A stretch of 64,000 nucleotides of DNA. Source: DATGPD01 sp031423015. Its GTDB lineage: Bacteria > Planctomycetota > UBA1135 > UBA2386. The translations under genes and the position numbers were made by a program. The stretch is taken from contig JANPER010000176.1 in NCBI GenBank assembly GCA_031423015.1, positions 12,367-76,366 of the forward strand, read 5' to 3'. Each line of letters starts with the position of its first letter. The first letter of the stretch is position 1. Positions 33,287 to 41,488 of the stretch are shown piece after piece. The notes beneath the pieces were generated by a model. It did not search any database, was not told where the DNA came from, and saw nothing but the letters and a program-made list of their open reading frames with translations.

Positions 33287-34728
33287 TGCAACCGTGCGGG
33301 CTCGGCGAGCGCGTGCGGCATCCGACGTTCGGATCAGGCACCGTGCTGTCGCTGCGCCCGGCTGACCGCGCGCTCGTGCGCTTCGACCGTGCGGTCGAAC
33401 TGCCGACGACCGTGTCGCGCGGCCATCTCTTGGCCCTCGACAAGACCCCTGGCCAGGCGCCGCACAAGACGCCTGAGAAGACGCCGAGCAAGACAAGAGC
33501 AAGACCGCGCGCGCGCCCCGCGCCGCCGACAACCGCTGAGAAGGCGACCGCCCTGGTAGCCGCGCAGTCCGTGCCCGAGCTGATGATCAGCCGCGATCGT
33601 GTCGACGTGCGCCAAAGCCTGGAGGCGCTCCGCCTCGGCGTCGTGCCGCAACATGGCCTCAGCGAGTACACGGTCGGACGCCACGCCGAGCTTGCGAGTC
33701 TCAGCGCGCTGCTCGATCAGGGCCATGGCTTGCGCACGCTTTGGGGCGACTATGGCAGCGGCAAGACCCACCTACTCGAGGTCACCGAACAGCTCGCGCG
33801 TTCCCGCGGCTTCGCCACCGCGCGCATCGTGCTGGATCCACGCGAGGTGCCACCGACCAACCCCGCACGGCTCTACGCCGAAGTGGCGCGCTCCCTGCAT
33901 CTGCCGGACGGCACCGCGCGGGGACTCGAAGCCCTGGCGCAGGCACTTGCGACCAGCGCCGCGCACCGCGAGCCGGATGGCAAGAGCTTCAGCCGCTTTC
34001 TCTCGCCGTACCTGCATGCGCTGCACACGCGCGCTGCCGAAGCGACCGAGCTCCTGCGCGACTACGTGCACGCCGAGCCGATCGACGCCGCGCAGGTGAA
34101 CCGCCAACTGCAGGCCACCGGCTGGCGCGGCCCGCGCGTACTGACGATGTCGGACTACCGCACCTATGGGCGCATGTACCTGCACTTGCTGGGCACCATC
34201 GCCTGCTGGGCCAAAGATGCCGGGCACCGCGGCCTGGTGCTGCTGTGCGACGAGGTCGAGTACGTCGATTCGCTCGACTCGGCGGAAGCGCAGTTCGCGC
34301 TCGAGGTGCTGCGGCACTTCGCGGCGGTAACGCTGCCGCGCAGCCAGCTCGCGTTCGATCCCGACGGCCTGTATCGCGGCGGCCATGACGTGCATCGTCA
34401 GCTGCCGCTGCGCTATGCCGACGAGCAGCCGCTGGTGCTGGTGTTTGCGCTCACGCCGCTCGACGACGTGCGGAAGACCTTCGCGACGATCCTCGCGAGC
34501 GACGCGTGCGCACTCTGGCTCGCCCCGCTGACCAAGGCGAACCTCGATGAACTGTTCAGCAAGACGATCGCGCTGTACTGCCGCGGCTATCCCGAGAGCG
34601 ACCCGGCGCTGTACGACGCGCAGCAGATCCGCAGCCGGGTCCTCAGCGCCGACGGCGCGGCGCAGAGCATCCGCGGCATCGTGCAGGGCACGGTGCTCGT
34701 GCTCGACGAGCTGCGGCTTTGCCGGTAG
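33286..34728 (+). CDS. BREX-type (DUF2791) ATPase, second copy, with N-terminal Tudor-like domain
   Basis: This 480-residue protein starts at ATG 33286 inside the previous stop (TGATG). Residues 5-40 (GLGERVRHPTFGSGTVLSL ... VRFDRAV) resemble the small Tudor-like domain found at the end of UvrD/PcrA helicases. A Lys/Thr/Pro-rich linker with repeated K-T-P units (53-72) follows. The ATPase has Walker A GDYGSGKTHL (about 154-163) and Walker B LVLLCDEVEYV, and a BrxD-like C-terminal region. The Tudor-like part suggests a contact with nucleic acid or RNA polymerase. The helicase gene starts 2 nt after its stop. Confidence 0.85.
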   Translation: MQPCGLGERVRHPTFGSGTVLSLRPADRALVRFDRAVELPTTVSRGHLLALDKTPGQAPHKTPEKTPSKTRARPRARPAPPTTAEKATALVAAQSVPELMISRDRVDVRQSLEALRLGVVPQHGLSEYTVGRHAELASLSALLDQGHGLRTLWGDYGSGKTHLLEVTEQLARSRGFATARIVLDPREVPPTNPARLYAEVARSLHLPDGTARGLEALAQALATSAAHREPDGKSFSRFLSPYLHALHTRAAEATELLRDYVHAEPIDAAQVNRQLQATGWRGPRVLTMSDYRTYGRMYLHLLGTIACWAKDAGHRGLVLLCDEVEYVDSLDSAEAQFALEVLRHFAAVTLPRSQLAFDPDGLYRGGHDVHRQLPLRYADEQPLVLVFALTPLDDVRKTFATILASDACALWLAPLTKANLDELFSKTIALYCRGYPESDPALYDAQQIRSRVLSADGAAQSIRGIVQGTVLVLDELRLCR

Positions 34729-34730
34729 CC

Positions 34731-36752
34731 ATGCCGGGCAACCCGCCGAGCGATCTCTCGAGCAACCCTTCGAGCGATCTGCGCCGTCTGCTGCCCCGCA
34801 CCTACGGGGCATTCTTGGCGCGGTTTCCTGCGGCGACCGAAGTGCAGCGACAGGCGATCCCCGCGATCCTGCGCGGCGCCGACACGCTGCTCAGCGCGCC
34901 GACGGCTTCTGGCAAGACCGAGGCATTCGCCGCGCCGACCGCAGAACTCTTGCTGGCGGCGCAGGCCGCGCAGCCGCAGGCGCTGTTCGTGAGTCCGACG
35001 CGCGCCTTGGCCAACGACCTCAAGCGCCGGCTCGAAGGTCGCTTCGCCGACGTCGACCTCACCTTCGGTCGCTACACCGGCGAGCACAAGGAGCGCGTGG
35101 CGGGGCAGTTGCCTGCGGTGACCGTCACCACGCCCGAAGCGCTCGACGCCCTGCTGGCGCGTCGGCCCCACGTGCTGCGCCGGGTGCGGCTGATCGTGCT
35201 CGACGAGGTACACGTGCTCGACGGCACGCCGCGCGGCGACCAAGTGCGCATCCTGTTGCATCGCCTCGAGCAGGTCACCGAGCTGCGGCCGCAGCGCATC
35301 GTCGCGAGCGCCACGCTGCCAGATCCCGCGGCGACGGCCGAGCGTTACCTGCGGGAACCGACCCTCGTCACCGCCGGCGGCGGCCGCAAGATCACCGGCA
35401 AGCTGTTCGTTGGTCGCACCAGCCAGGCGCTGGCAAGTCACCTCGAAGAACTCGCGGCGCACGGCTTTCGCAAGGTGCTGGTGTTCTGCAACCGCCGCGC
35501 CGACGTCGAGGACCACGCCTCGTGGCTGCGCGGGCGCACGCGCTTCGGCGCCGCGGTGTTCGCGCATCACGGGTCGCTCGGCCAAGCCGAACGCGAGCGC
35601 GCCGAGCGGCAGTTCTTGACGGCTGAGGCCGCGGTGGCCATCGCGACGATGACCCTGGAGCTCGGCATCGACATCGGCAGCATCGACTACGTCCTGCTCG
35701 CGGGCCCGCCGCCGAGCGTGATGAACCTGATGCAGCGCATCGGCCGCGGCAACCGACGCACCAGCCGCACGCGTTGCGGCTACGCCGTCGAGTCGCCCAC
35801 CGAAGAGCTGCTCTGCCGCACGTTGCTCGCCGCGGCGGCGCAGGGTGAGCTGCTCGCCAGCGGTTACGCGTTCCGGCCGAGTGTCATCGTGCAGCAAGCG
35901 ATCGTGATCGCCGGCGCGCGCGGCTGGATCGATGCCGAAGTGCTGGAGCGCGCCCTGCCGCGCTGGGCGCACAAAGCCCTCTTGCCGGCCACTGTGTCGG
36001 ATCTGCTCGCCGCGATGGTCGACACCAAGCTGCTCGAGGCCAGCGGCGGCGGCCGCTTCGTGCTCCGCGAGGCGATCGACCAGCGCTACCAGATCGGCGT
36101 ATGCCACTCGAACCTGGCGGACGAGGCGACGCTCGATGTCGTCGACCGACTCACCGGCGACATCGTCGGCCATGTCGCGACGACCCTGAGCCCGCGTCTA
36201 CGCCTCGCCGGCCGCGGCCGCACCATCGTCGCGCAGTCGGCGGGACGCATTCTGAGTGACCCCGGGCGACACGCGGAGCGCGCTCAGTTCGTGGCGCGAG
36301 GCATTCCGACCGTGTCTCTAGCGCTGGCGCGGCGCGTGGTCCAAACCCTCGATGTCGAACCCGACGCAATCCACCAGGTGCTGCACGCAGGCAGCGTCGT
36401 GCTGCTGCACGGGCTCGGCACGCTCGGGGCCCTGTTCCTCGAGAGCTTGCTCAGAACGACTGGCACCGTGCAGCGCATGACGCCCTACGTCGCGCACCTC
36501 GCGCGGCCGCTGCAAGCGCTCCCCACACCGACCCACGCGCTCGTGGTGCGCCATGTGCAAGAGCACGCAGCCAAGCTGGCACAGCTCTGCGCGATGGGAC
36601 CCTGGCACCGCCATCTGCCGCAGGCCGTATGCGAGCGTGCGGTGGCGCAAGCGTCGGGACTGGACGCGGTCGCGCGGGTGCTCGTGGCGTGCCGGCTGGT
36701 GACCATGGAAACCACGACGGTGGCACAGGCGCGGTATCTCGGGTCGCTGTAG
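34731..36752 (+). CDS. Lhr/BrxHI-like DEAD/DEAH-box helicase
   Basis: The 673-residue SF2 helicase has Q-motif-like ATEVQRQAIPAIL, Walker A APTASGKTE, LFVSPTRALAND (Ia), VTVTTPEALDALL (Ib), VLDEVHVLDG (II), VASATLPDP (III), ATMTLELGIDIGS (V) and QRIGRGNRR (VI). Its C-terminal third has winged-helix-like character, as in Lhr-type and BREX BrxHI helicases. ATG 34731 is preferred; TTG 34719 would overlap the ATPase gene. A 93-nt piece of its 3' end is repeated at 38161. As last member of the cassette it is probably the DNA- or RNA-remodelling component. Confidence 0.88.
   Translation: MPGNPPSDLSSNPSSDLRRLLPRTYGAFLARFPAATEVQRQAIPAILRGADTLLSAPTASGKTEAFAAPTAELLLAAQAAQPQALFVSPTRALANDLKRRLEGRFADVDLTFGRYTGEHKERVAGQLPAVTVTTPEALDALLARRPHVLRRVRLIVLDEVHVLDGTPRGDQVRILLHRLEQVTELRPQRIVASATLPDPAATAERYLREPTLVTAGGGRKITGKLFVGRTSQALASHLEELAAHGFRKVLVFCNRRADVEDHASWLRGRTRFGAAVFAHHGSLGQAERERAERQFLTAEAAVAIATMTLELGIDIGSIDYVLLAGPPPSVMNLMQRIGRGNRRTSRTRCGYAVESPTEELLCRTLLAAAAQGELLASGYAFRPSVIVQQAIVIAGARGWIDAEVLERALPRWAHKALLPATVSDLLAAMVDTKLLEASGGGRFVLREAIDQRYQIGVCHSNLADEATLDVVDRLTGDIVGHVATTLSPRLRLAGRGRTIVAQSAGRILSDPGRHAERAQFVARGIPTVSLALARRVVQTLDVEPDAIHQVLHAGSVVLLHGLGTLGALFLESLLRTTGTVQRMTPYVAHLARPLQALPTPTHALVVRHVQEHAAKLAQLCAMGPWHRHLPQAVCERAVAQASGLDAVARVLVACRLVTMETTTVAQARYLGSL
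36557..36649 (+). repeat. 93-nt segment of helicase gene duplicated at 38161-38253
   Basis: This part of the helicase coding sequence matches 38161-38253 with about seven mismatches by eye and no gaps. The two copies are in direct orientation and flank the VapBC-exonuclease genes. Confidence 0.85.
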
Positions 36753-36991
36753 CGGCTTCGGCCCCGGCGTCGACGATCCAAGGACTGCGAGCCGATGTGC
36801 AACTACGGCACAACGAACGGCTGTCCGAACCCGCCGCGCACGACGAACTCGGCGCTCGGCCGCGATGCAGGTCCGCGGGCAGGTTAGGTGCAGGAGACCG
36901 GCAAGATGCGCACGCCGTCGCGCGCGATCGTGCCGGCCCCAGGCTGACAACCGACGATTGCCGAAAGGATCCCCGGCGCTACCTTCCGCTC

Positions 36992-37276
36992 ATGCCTTCC
37001 GTCGCCGCCAAGGAGCTCAAGAACCGCCTCGGCCACTTCTTGCGGCTCGTTCGACGCGGCGCGTGTTTCTTGGTGACCGACCACGGCCGCCCAGTGGCTC
37101 AACTCGCGCCGCTCGCAGAGCAGCGCGCACACGACGCGCTCGAGGACGCGCTGCAGGAGGCAGCGGCGCGGGGCGCGGTCACGTTGGCAAAGAGGCGGAA
37201 GCTGTCACCCGTTCGCCCGGTGCGCGTGCGCAAAGGAGCTGAGCTCTCGACGGCGGTGATCGAGGACCGGCGGTGA
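36992..37276 (+). CDS. Phd/YefM-type (VapB) antitoxin
   Basis: The 94-residue protein from ATG 36992 has the Phd/YefM fold: VAAKELKNRLGHFLRLVRRGACFLVTDHGRPVAQLAPL. The N-terminal half binds DNA, and the C-terminal charged half (LEDALQEAAARG through VIEDRR) would wrap the toxin. Its stop overlaps the toxin start (GTGA). The cognate toxin appears damaged. The 239-nt gap upstream shows no other gene. Confidence 0.87.
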   Translation: MPSVAAKELKNRLGHFLRLVRRGACFLVTDHGRPVAQLAPLAEQRAHDALEDALQEAAARGAVTLAKRRKLSPVRPVRVRKGAELSTAVIEDRR

Positions 37277-37620
37277 CCGCCTTTTTCGACACGAGCGCGT
37301 TCGTGAAGCGGTACGTGCGCGAGATCGGAAGCGATCACGTGAAGGCAGTGCTGGCGGCCACACGCGATCGCTTGATCCGACGCGTTCGCCGCGACCTGGA
37401 GGAATTCGATCTCATCGAGCTGACACCGGAGATCGCGGCTGACGCCTGTGGACTCGCCCGCCGCCTGCCCTTGCGGGCGTACGACGCGGTCCAGCTCGGC
37501 AGCGTGCTCTGGGTGCGCACGCGCCTTGTCGAGAGCGTCCGCTTCGTTTGCGCCGACCTTCATCTCGCGCAGTTGGCTCGAGACGCAGGCGTCGATGTCG
37601 TGGTACCGGGTGCAGCATGA
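37273..37620 (+). CDS. PIN-domain VapC toxin, internally shortened
   Basis: The 115-residue protein begins TAFFDTSAFVKRYVREIGSDHV, with the first catalytic Asp. It continues to RAYDAVQLGSVLW and FVCADLHLAQLARDAG, with the C-terminal Asp residues. VapC toxins are usually 130-145 residues. Between RDRLI and RRVRRDLEEFD the helices containing the conserved Glu (S-x-x-x-x-E-x-x-x-A-L) are missing. It therefore probably lacks one metal ligand and may be inactive as an RNase. It overlaps both the antitoxin before and the exonuclease after by 4 nt. Confidence 0.75.
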   Translation: MTAFFDTSAFVKRYVREIGSDHVKAVLAATRDRLIRRVRRDLEEFDLIELTPEIAADACGLARRLPLRAYDAVQLGSVLWVRTRLVESVRFVCADLHLAQLARDAGVDVVVPGAA

Positions 37621-38132
37621 CCTACGTGATGGTCGACATCGAGGCCGACGGCCCGATCCCCGGCGACTACTCGATGATCAGCTTCGGCGCCATCGCCGTC
37701 GAGCCGGCGCTCGATCGAGTGTTCTCAGCGCGCCTGCGTCCGATCTCGGAGCGGTTCGTGCCCGAGGCGCTGGCGGTGAGCGGCTTCTCGCGCGCGCAGA
37801 CGCTCGCATTCGAGCCGGCGCTGCCGGTCATGCAGCGGTTCGCGGCGTGGGTGGTCGGTCTGCGCGAACGTCCGATCTTCATCTCGGACAACAACGGCTT
37901 CGACTGGATGTTCGTGTGCTGGTACTTCCACCACTTCCTCGGCACCAACCCGTTCGGGCACAGCTCCCAGAACCTGGGATCGCTCTACAAGGGATTGGTC
38001 AAGGACGTCACCAAGTCGTTCAAGCACCTGCGGCAGACCAGGCACACGCACGATCCTGTCGACGATGCCCGCGGCAACGCCGAGGCGCTGTTGCACATGC
38101 GCGATCCGATGGGGTTGAACATCAGTTGGTGA
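37617..38132 (+). CDS. DEDDh-type 3'-5' exonuclease
   Basis: The 171-residue protein starts TYVMVDIEADGPIPGDYSMISFGAIAVE. The D-x-E of exonuclease motif I is present, followed by ISDNNGFDWMFV (motif II Asp) and HTHDPVDDARGNAEAL (motif III H-x(4)-D). It belongs to the RNase T/DnaQ-like superfamily in its short single-domain form. Its ATG overlaps the toxin stop, so it is the third gene of a VapBC operon. Substrate (RNA or DNA) cannot be decided. Confidence 0.82.
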   Translation: MTYVMVDIEADGPIPGDYSMISFGAIAVEPALDRVFSARLRPISERFVPEALAVSGFSRAQTLAFEPALPVMQRFAAWVVGLRERPIFISDNNGFDWMFVCWYFHHFLGTNPFGHSSQNLGSLYKGLVKDVTKSFKHLRQTRHTHDPVDDARGNAEALLHMRDPMGLNISW

Positions 38133-38154
38133 CGGGACAGGCGCACGAGGGTCA

Positions 38155-38547
38155 GTGAACGCAAGAGCACGAAGCCAGGCTGGCGCAGCTCTGCGCGATG
38201 GGACCCTGGCATCGCCACCTGCCGCAGGCCGTGCGCGAGCGTGCGGTGGCGCAGGACCCACCGCGGCGAGGTGGCATCAGCCAAGACGGCAACGCCTGGC
38301 TCTACCTGACCGATGGGCAGTACACCAGGGAATCGCGCTACCTGGTGCAGGAGAACCAGCAGTGGCCGACATCGCCGCCTGCGCTACCCGAGTCGTACCA
38401 CGTATTGGTCGCGGGCAATGGCGACTTGGTGCATCTGGCACGAGTGCCACTCCATTCATCGACGAGGTGTTCGCGCTCACGCCGCGCGGTGACTTCCTCG
38501 TGATATGGCAGGAGGATGGCGCGTTGCGGGCGCAAGTGCTGCGTTGA
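38155..38547 (+). pseudogene. chimeric gene remnant: helicase fragment joined to an unknown frameshifted sequence
   Basis: The first part (38161-38253) is the duplicated helicase segment, still in the helicase reading frame (MGPWHRHLPQAVRERAVAQ). After that the sequence is unrelated: GNAWLYLTDGQYTRESRYL ... HVLVAGNGDLVHLARV in one frame. Then, after a frameshift near 38440-38460, it reads FIDEVFALTPRGDFLVIWQEDGALRAQVLR in another. The second part looks like the C-terminus of a beta-propeller-type protein. No intact product can be made. Confidence 0.6.
38161..38253 (+). repeat. second copy of the 93-nt helicase-gene segment
   Basis: See the copy at 36557-36649. This copy has lost its helicase context on both sides. 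Confidence 0.85.
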
Positions 38548-38683
38548 GAGGCATGGCATCACCGTGGCGTGCCCGTCGTGTAGGCGGCGAGCAGCGCGGC
38601 GTGATCACGTAGACTCATGCCAGGATGCGATCACGCGGGGGTGCTCCCCTACTCTCGCTCGCGCCAATCCGAGGACAGTCTCG

Positions 38684-39842
38684 ATGCACAACCTGTCAGC
38701 CGTTGCCCTGTTCGCGAGCGCTGGGCTCGTATCCCCCCTGTCGTCACAGCCGTTCAGCACTTTGGTAGGCAACCACTGGCCGCTCAGCCGCGGCGATGCG
38801 GCGTTGCCAGAGTTGGAAGATCTGCTGGCCGGTGACATCGATGGCGATGGCGCCGCAGACATCGTTGCCCTCGGCACATCCACCAGCGTCGTGTACTTGA
38901 ACGATCGGGTCGGCGGGCTCCGTCTGGGCCAGACGTTGCCAAGCAGTTTCATCAAAACGACCGAGTCGGGGCCTGATGTTGCTCGACAACTCGGGCGCCG
39001 GCACCTTCGCGGTGTCGACCGCCGCGCGCCTGCCAGCTGCACTGCCGGTGTTCGGCGCGATGCTGCTCGCTGCGACGGACCTCGACCGCGACGGCGACGA
39101 TGACCTGCTGCGCACAACCACCTGGCTGCGCAATGACGGGAACGGCCCCACCTTCACTGCCGTCGCGACCGGTGTGAGGATCGACGCCGAGGACCTGCGT
39201 GTAGCCGACCTGACCGGCGATGGCCGCCTCGACTTGATCGGGACGCCTCGGTCCAGGGGCAGCGTCCCGAGTGTCTACGTTGAACTCGACGGCGGCTGGA
39301 CCACGGTAGCTGGCAGCCAAGGTCGGTCGATATCGGCGGCGTAGGATGTTTCTGGTCGTGGAGTCAGCCGCACCGCATGACGTTGCCCGTCGATGTCGAC
39401 GGCGACGGCGACGTGGACGTCGTCGTCGGTTCGACGCTGGAGTTCAGGCCGTCACTTCGGCCGGGTCACCGGCGTGCTGTTCAACTTGAGCCGCCAACTC
39501 ACGGCACTACGCCTGGCGCGCGTGGGCTTGTCGTGGCCGCTCGCGGTGCAGGCCGTGGCGCCCGGGTCCTTGGCCCTGTTGATGCTGGCCGCCAGCGAAC
39601 TGAGTCCGCGGCTGAGCCTCGGCCCCTTGGGTCAGCTCGGCATCGATCCCAGCACAACGGTGACTCTTCCTGTGGTCTTGGCCGGTGTGGCACCGAACCC
39701 ACAAGAGATCCCGCTGCTGGTGCCCGCAAACTCAGCCTTGGTTGATGTGACGATCTTTGCCCAGGCGCTCGTCGTGCCGCCAGGTGGCACGTTGCTGGTT
39801 GCACACCTGAGCGGCGTGGTACGTGAGAACATCACCTGGTGA
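38684..39842 (+). pseudogene. broken secreted FG-GAP/VCBS-repeat protein
   Basis: ATG 38684 begins a signal peptide (LSAVALFASAGLVSPLSSQ) followed by an FG-GAP-type repeat (LLAGDIDGDGAADIVALG). After about residue 92 the frame shifts: the next repeats (LAATDLDRDGDDDLLRTTTWLRNDG, RVADLTGDGRLDLIG) are in the frame around 38976-39344, which ends at TAG. A further repeat (VDVDGDGDVDVVVG) follows from 39377, and another shift leads to the C-terminal domain (39393-39842; GVLFNLSRQL ... LLMLAASELSP ... VLAGVAPN). At least three lesions separate the parts. FG-GAP repeats form beta-propellers with calcium-binding D-x-D-x-D-G loops. The intact ancestor would have been an exported protein. Confidence 0.78.
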
Positions 39843-40299
39843 ACGAGCGCGAGTCCCGCGCCAGCGCGCGCAAGAGCGCCCGTGGGTGCGCGCAGAACGG
39901 TCACCAGGCGTCCGCTGCGCGACTCTGCACGCGGATCACTTGGTCGAGCCCGACGGGCCGGCAATGTTTCTGCCGACAGGACCGGCGACATCTGCGCCGG
40001 GGTTCGACGCCGCCATAGGCGCCGAACAGGATCGCGTCGCGCGCCGGATCGAAGGCCATCGCCGCGCTCTGGCGTGAAAGAGGCCTGTTCGTTGGGATCA
40101 CCATGGTGCGCGACATCGAGCCGAGAAAACCCAGGTTGCGGTGTAACCAAATCAGTTTGCGAGGCACTCGTGGGTGAAAGACTCAGCCGCCGTGATCGGC
40201 GCCTGACTTGCGGGGCCTCGTCAGTTTCTGTTTGCCCCTCATCACGCGTCCGCGACGACGAGACGGACGTCTGTTCTCTGTCTCTTGGAGGTTGGCATC
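39843..40299. other. intergenic region without intact gene
   Basis: This 457-nt stretch holds no complete gene. It contains a short relic on the minus strand (listed separately) and the ribosome site TTGGAGG (40285-40291) of the small lipoprotein gene at its end. Confidence 0.5.
40005..40076 (-). pseudogene. kelch-repeat relic
   Basis: The reverse strand reads SAAMAFDPARDAILFGAYGG, which matches the kelch/galactose-oxidase repeat pattern 'aMayDparg-x-vvLFGG'. Flanking sequence shows no continuation in any frame, so this is a decayed fragment. Confidence 0.5.
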
Positions 40300-40758
40300 A
40301 TGTTTGCTTTGTCCACTGGGCGCTGGCAGTTGCCAGCAGCCCTTCTCGCAACCGTCCTCGCCGTCGCAGCATGCGGCACGATCGGCGCATCCGGATTCAG
40401 CTCAGCCTGCTACCGCATCTCGGCTGGCTCTGTGAGTCTGTCCTGCACCGAACCGAGCATCAGTTTCGAGGGTGGAGGCTTGTGCGTCATGAAGAAGCAC
40501 GCCGCCTGCCCAGACATTACGCGGATCGTGTTTCGGGCCGGCGCCGACCACGGCGGCGACGGTACGGTCGATCAGTCGGTGATCAACATCGATGAATCAG
40601 CACCTGCGCTCCCGTGGTACGGGGGCACCGTGCGGGGAAGCATCTCGCGTCCAAACGGTGGCTGGCCACCTGGCACCGTCGGGACCCTGCGTTGGGAAGT
40701 CTACAAGGCCGGTCAGGACGGGCCGGTGGCATCTGGTGGCGACGAGAAACCCCTGTGA
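40300..40758 (+). CDS. small lipoprotein of unknown function
   Basis: ATG 40300 follows TTGGAGG at good spacing. The 152-residue product has a signal with lipobox LAVAAC (residues about 24-29). A Ser/Gly/Cys-containing region follows (SACYRISAGSVSLSCTE, GLCVMKKHAACPDITRIVF), and the C-terminal half has strand-like segments (GTVRGSISRPNGGWPPGTVGTLRWEVYKAG). Six Cys residues suggest disulfides outside the membrane. No family is recognised. The next gene starts 8 nt after the stop, so the two form an operon. Confidence 0.65.
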   Translation: MFALSTGRWQLPAALLATVLAVAACGTIGASGFSSACYRISAGSVSLSCTEPSISFEGGGLCVMKKHAACPDITRIVFRAGADHGGDGTVDQSVINIDESAPALPWYGGTVRGSISRPNGGWPPGTVGTLRWEVYKAGQDGPVASGGDEKPL

Positions 40759-40766
40759 GAACAACC

Positions 40767-41375
40767 ATGAAGAAGCTCATCACCCTTTCGTGCGCAACGC
40801 TACTTGTCGTGCTTCCCTTGTCCGCAGCGGCCTGGGGTGCGATGCACGTGGCGGCTACGCGTCAGACCGCGGTCAGTGTGGCTGAGATGACGCGGATCAT
40901 GACGCCGTTGCTGGCCGACAAGCAACCGCGCCCTGGCTACGGCGTCGCAGGCCTCGCGCCGCTGCCGCGGCGAACCCCGCCCCTTCTTCCCCTCCCCTAC
41001 CTGTACGGCGTCTACGAAGACGTCGCTGGTCGAATCGCCCGCGCCTACACTCTCGACCGGTGGACGATCTTGCTCACCCTCGAGCCGTGGATAGGAGCTG
41101 GCGGTCGTGCGACCTACCGCGATCCGACCTTAATACCGAGCTTCGTCGAGCTCGAGATCGAGTCGCCGCGACAAGGTCATCAGACGCTCCCTCTTGTGCC
41201 TTTCAGCCACGGGATGGACACCGTTTGGGCGACGACGATCAGCGCTTTGGCAGGCGGGTTCGTTGGCCCGATCACATACAAAGTTCGGGCATGGGACGCC
41301 TCGGTACCGCCGCCTAACCGCACCCCGGACAACGCGTACTTCAACCGCGATCTCCAAGTGAGTCGGCTCGACTGA
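40767..41375 (+). CDS. exported protein of unknown function
   Basis: The 202-residue product begins KKLITLSCATLLVVLPLSAAAWG, a signal peptide or N-terminal anchor. It continues with a Pro-rich stretch (LAPLPRRTPPLLPLPYLYG) and beta-type segments (RWTILLTLEPWIGAGGRATYRDP, PSFVELEIESPRQG, GFVGPITYKVRAWDASV) resembling an immunoglobulin-like domain. GTG 40755 is an alternative start overlapping the upstream stop. It was probably acquired with the lipoprotein gene before it. No family is recognised. Confidence 0.6.
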   Translation: MKKLITLSCATLLVVLPLSAAAWGAMHVAATRQTAVSVAEMTRIMTPLLADKQPRPGYGVAGLAPLPRRTPPLLPLPYLYGVYEDVAGRIARAYTLDRWTILLTLEPWIGAGGRATYRDPTLIPSFVELEIESPRQGHQTLPLVPFSHGMDTVWATTISALAGGFVGPITYKVRAWDASVPPPNRTPDNAYFNRDLQVSRLD

Positions 41376-41488
41376 CGGGCTCGGTGCTGAGCCTTGTGGG
41401 CTGTGGCCGCCATCCCGGTTCGCCAAGAGCAACATGCCGAGCCGGCGCGCTGTTCCGCCTGCCGCAGCAGTGGCAAGATGCTGGTCTC

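Noticed and set aside
31104..36752. Complete BREX system
   Set aside because: No PglX methyltransferase, PglZ phosphatase, BrxA/BrxB or Lon-like gene is present; only the ATPase and helicase types are shared.
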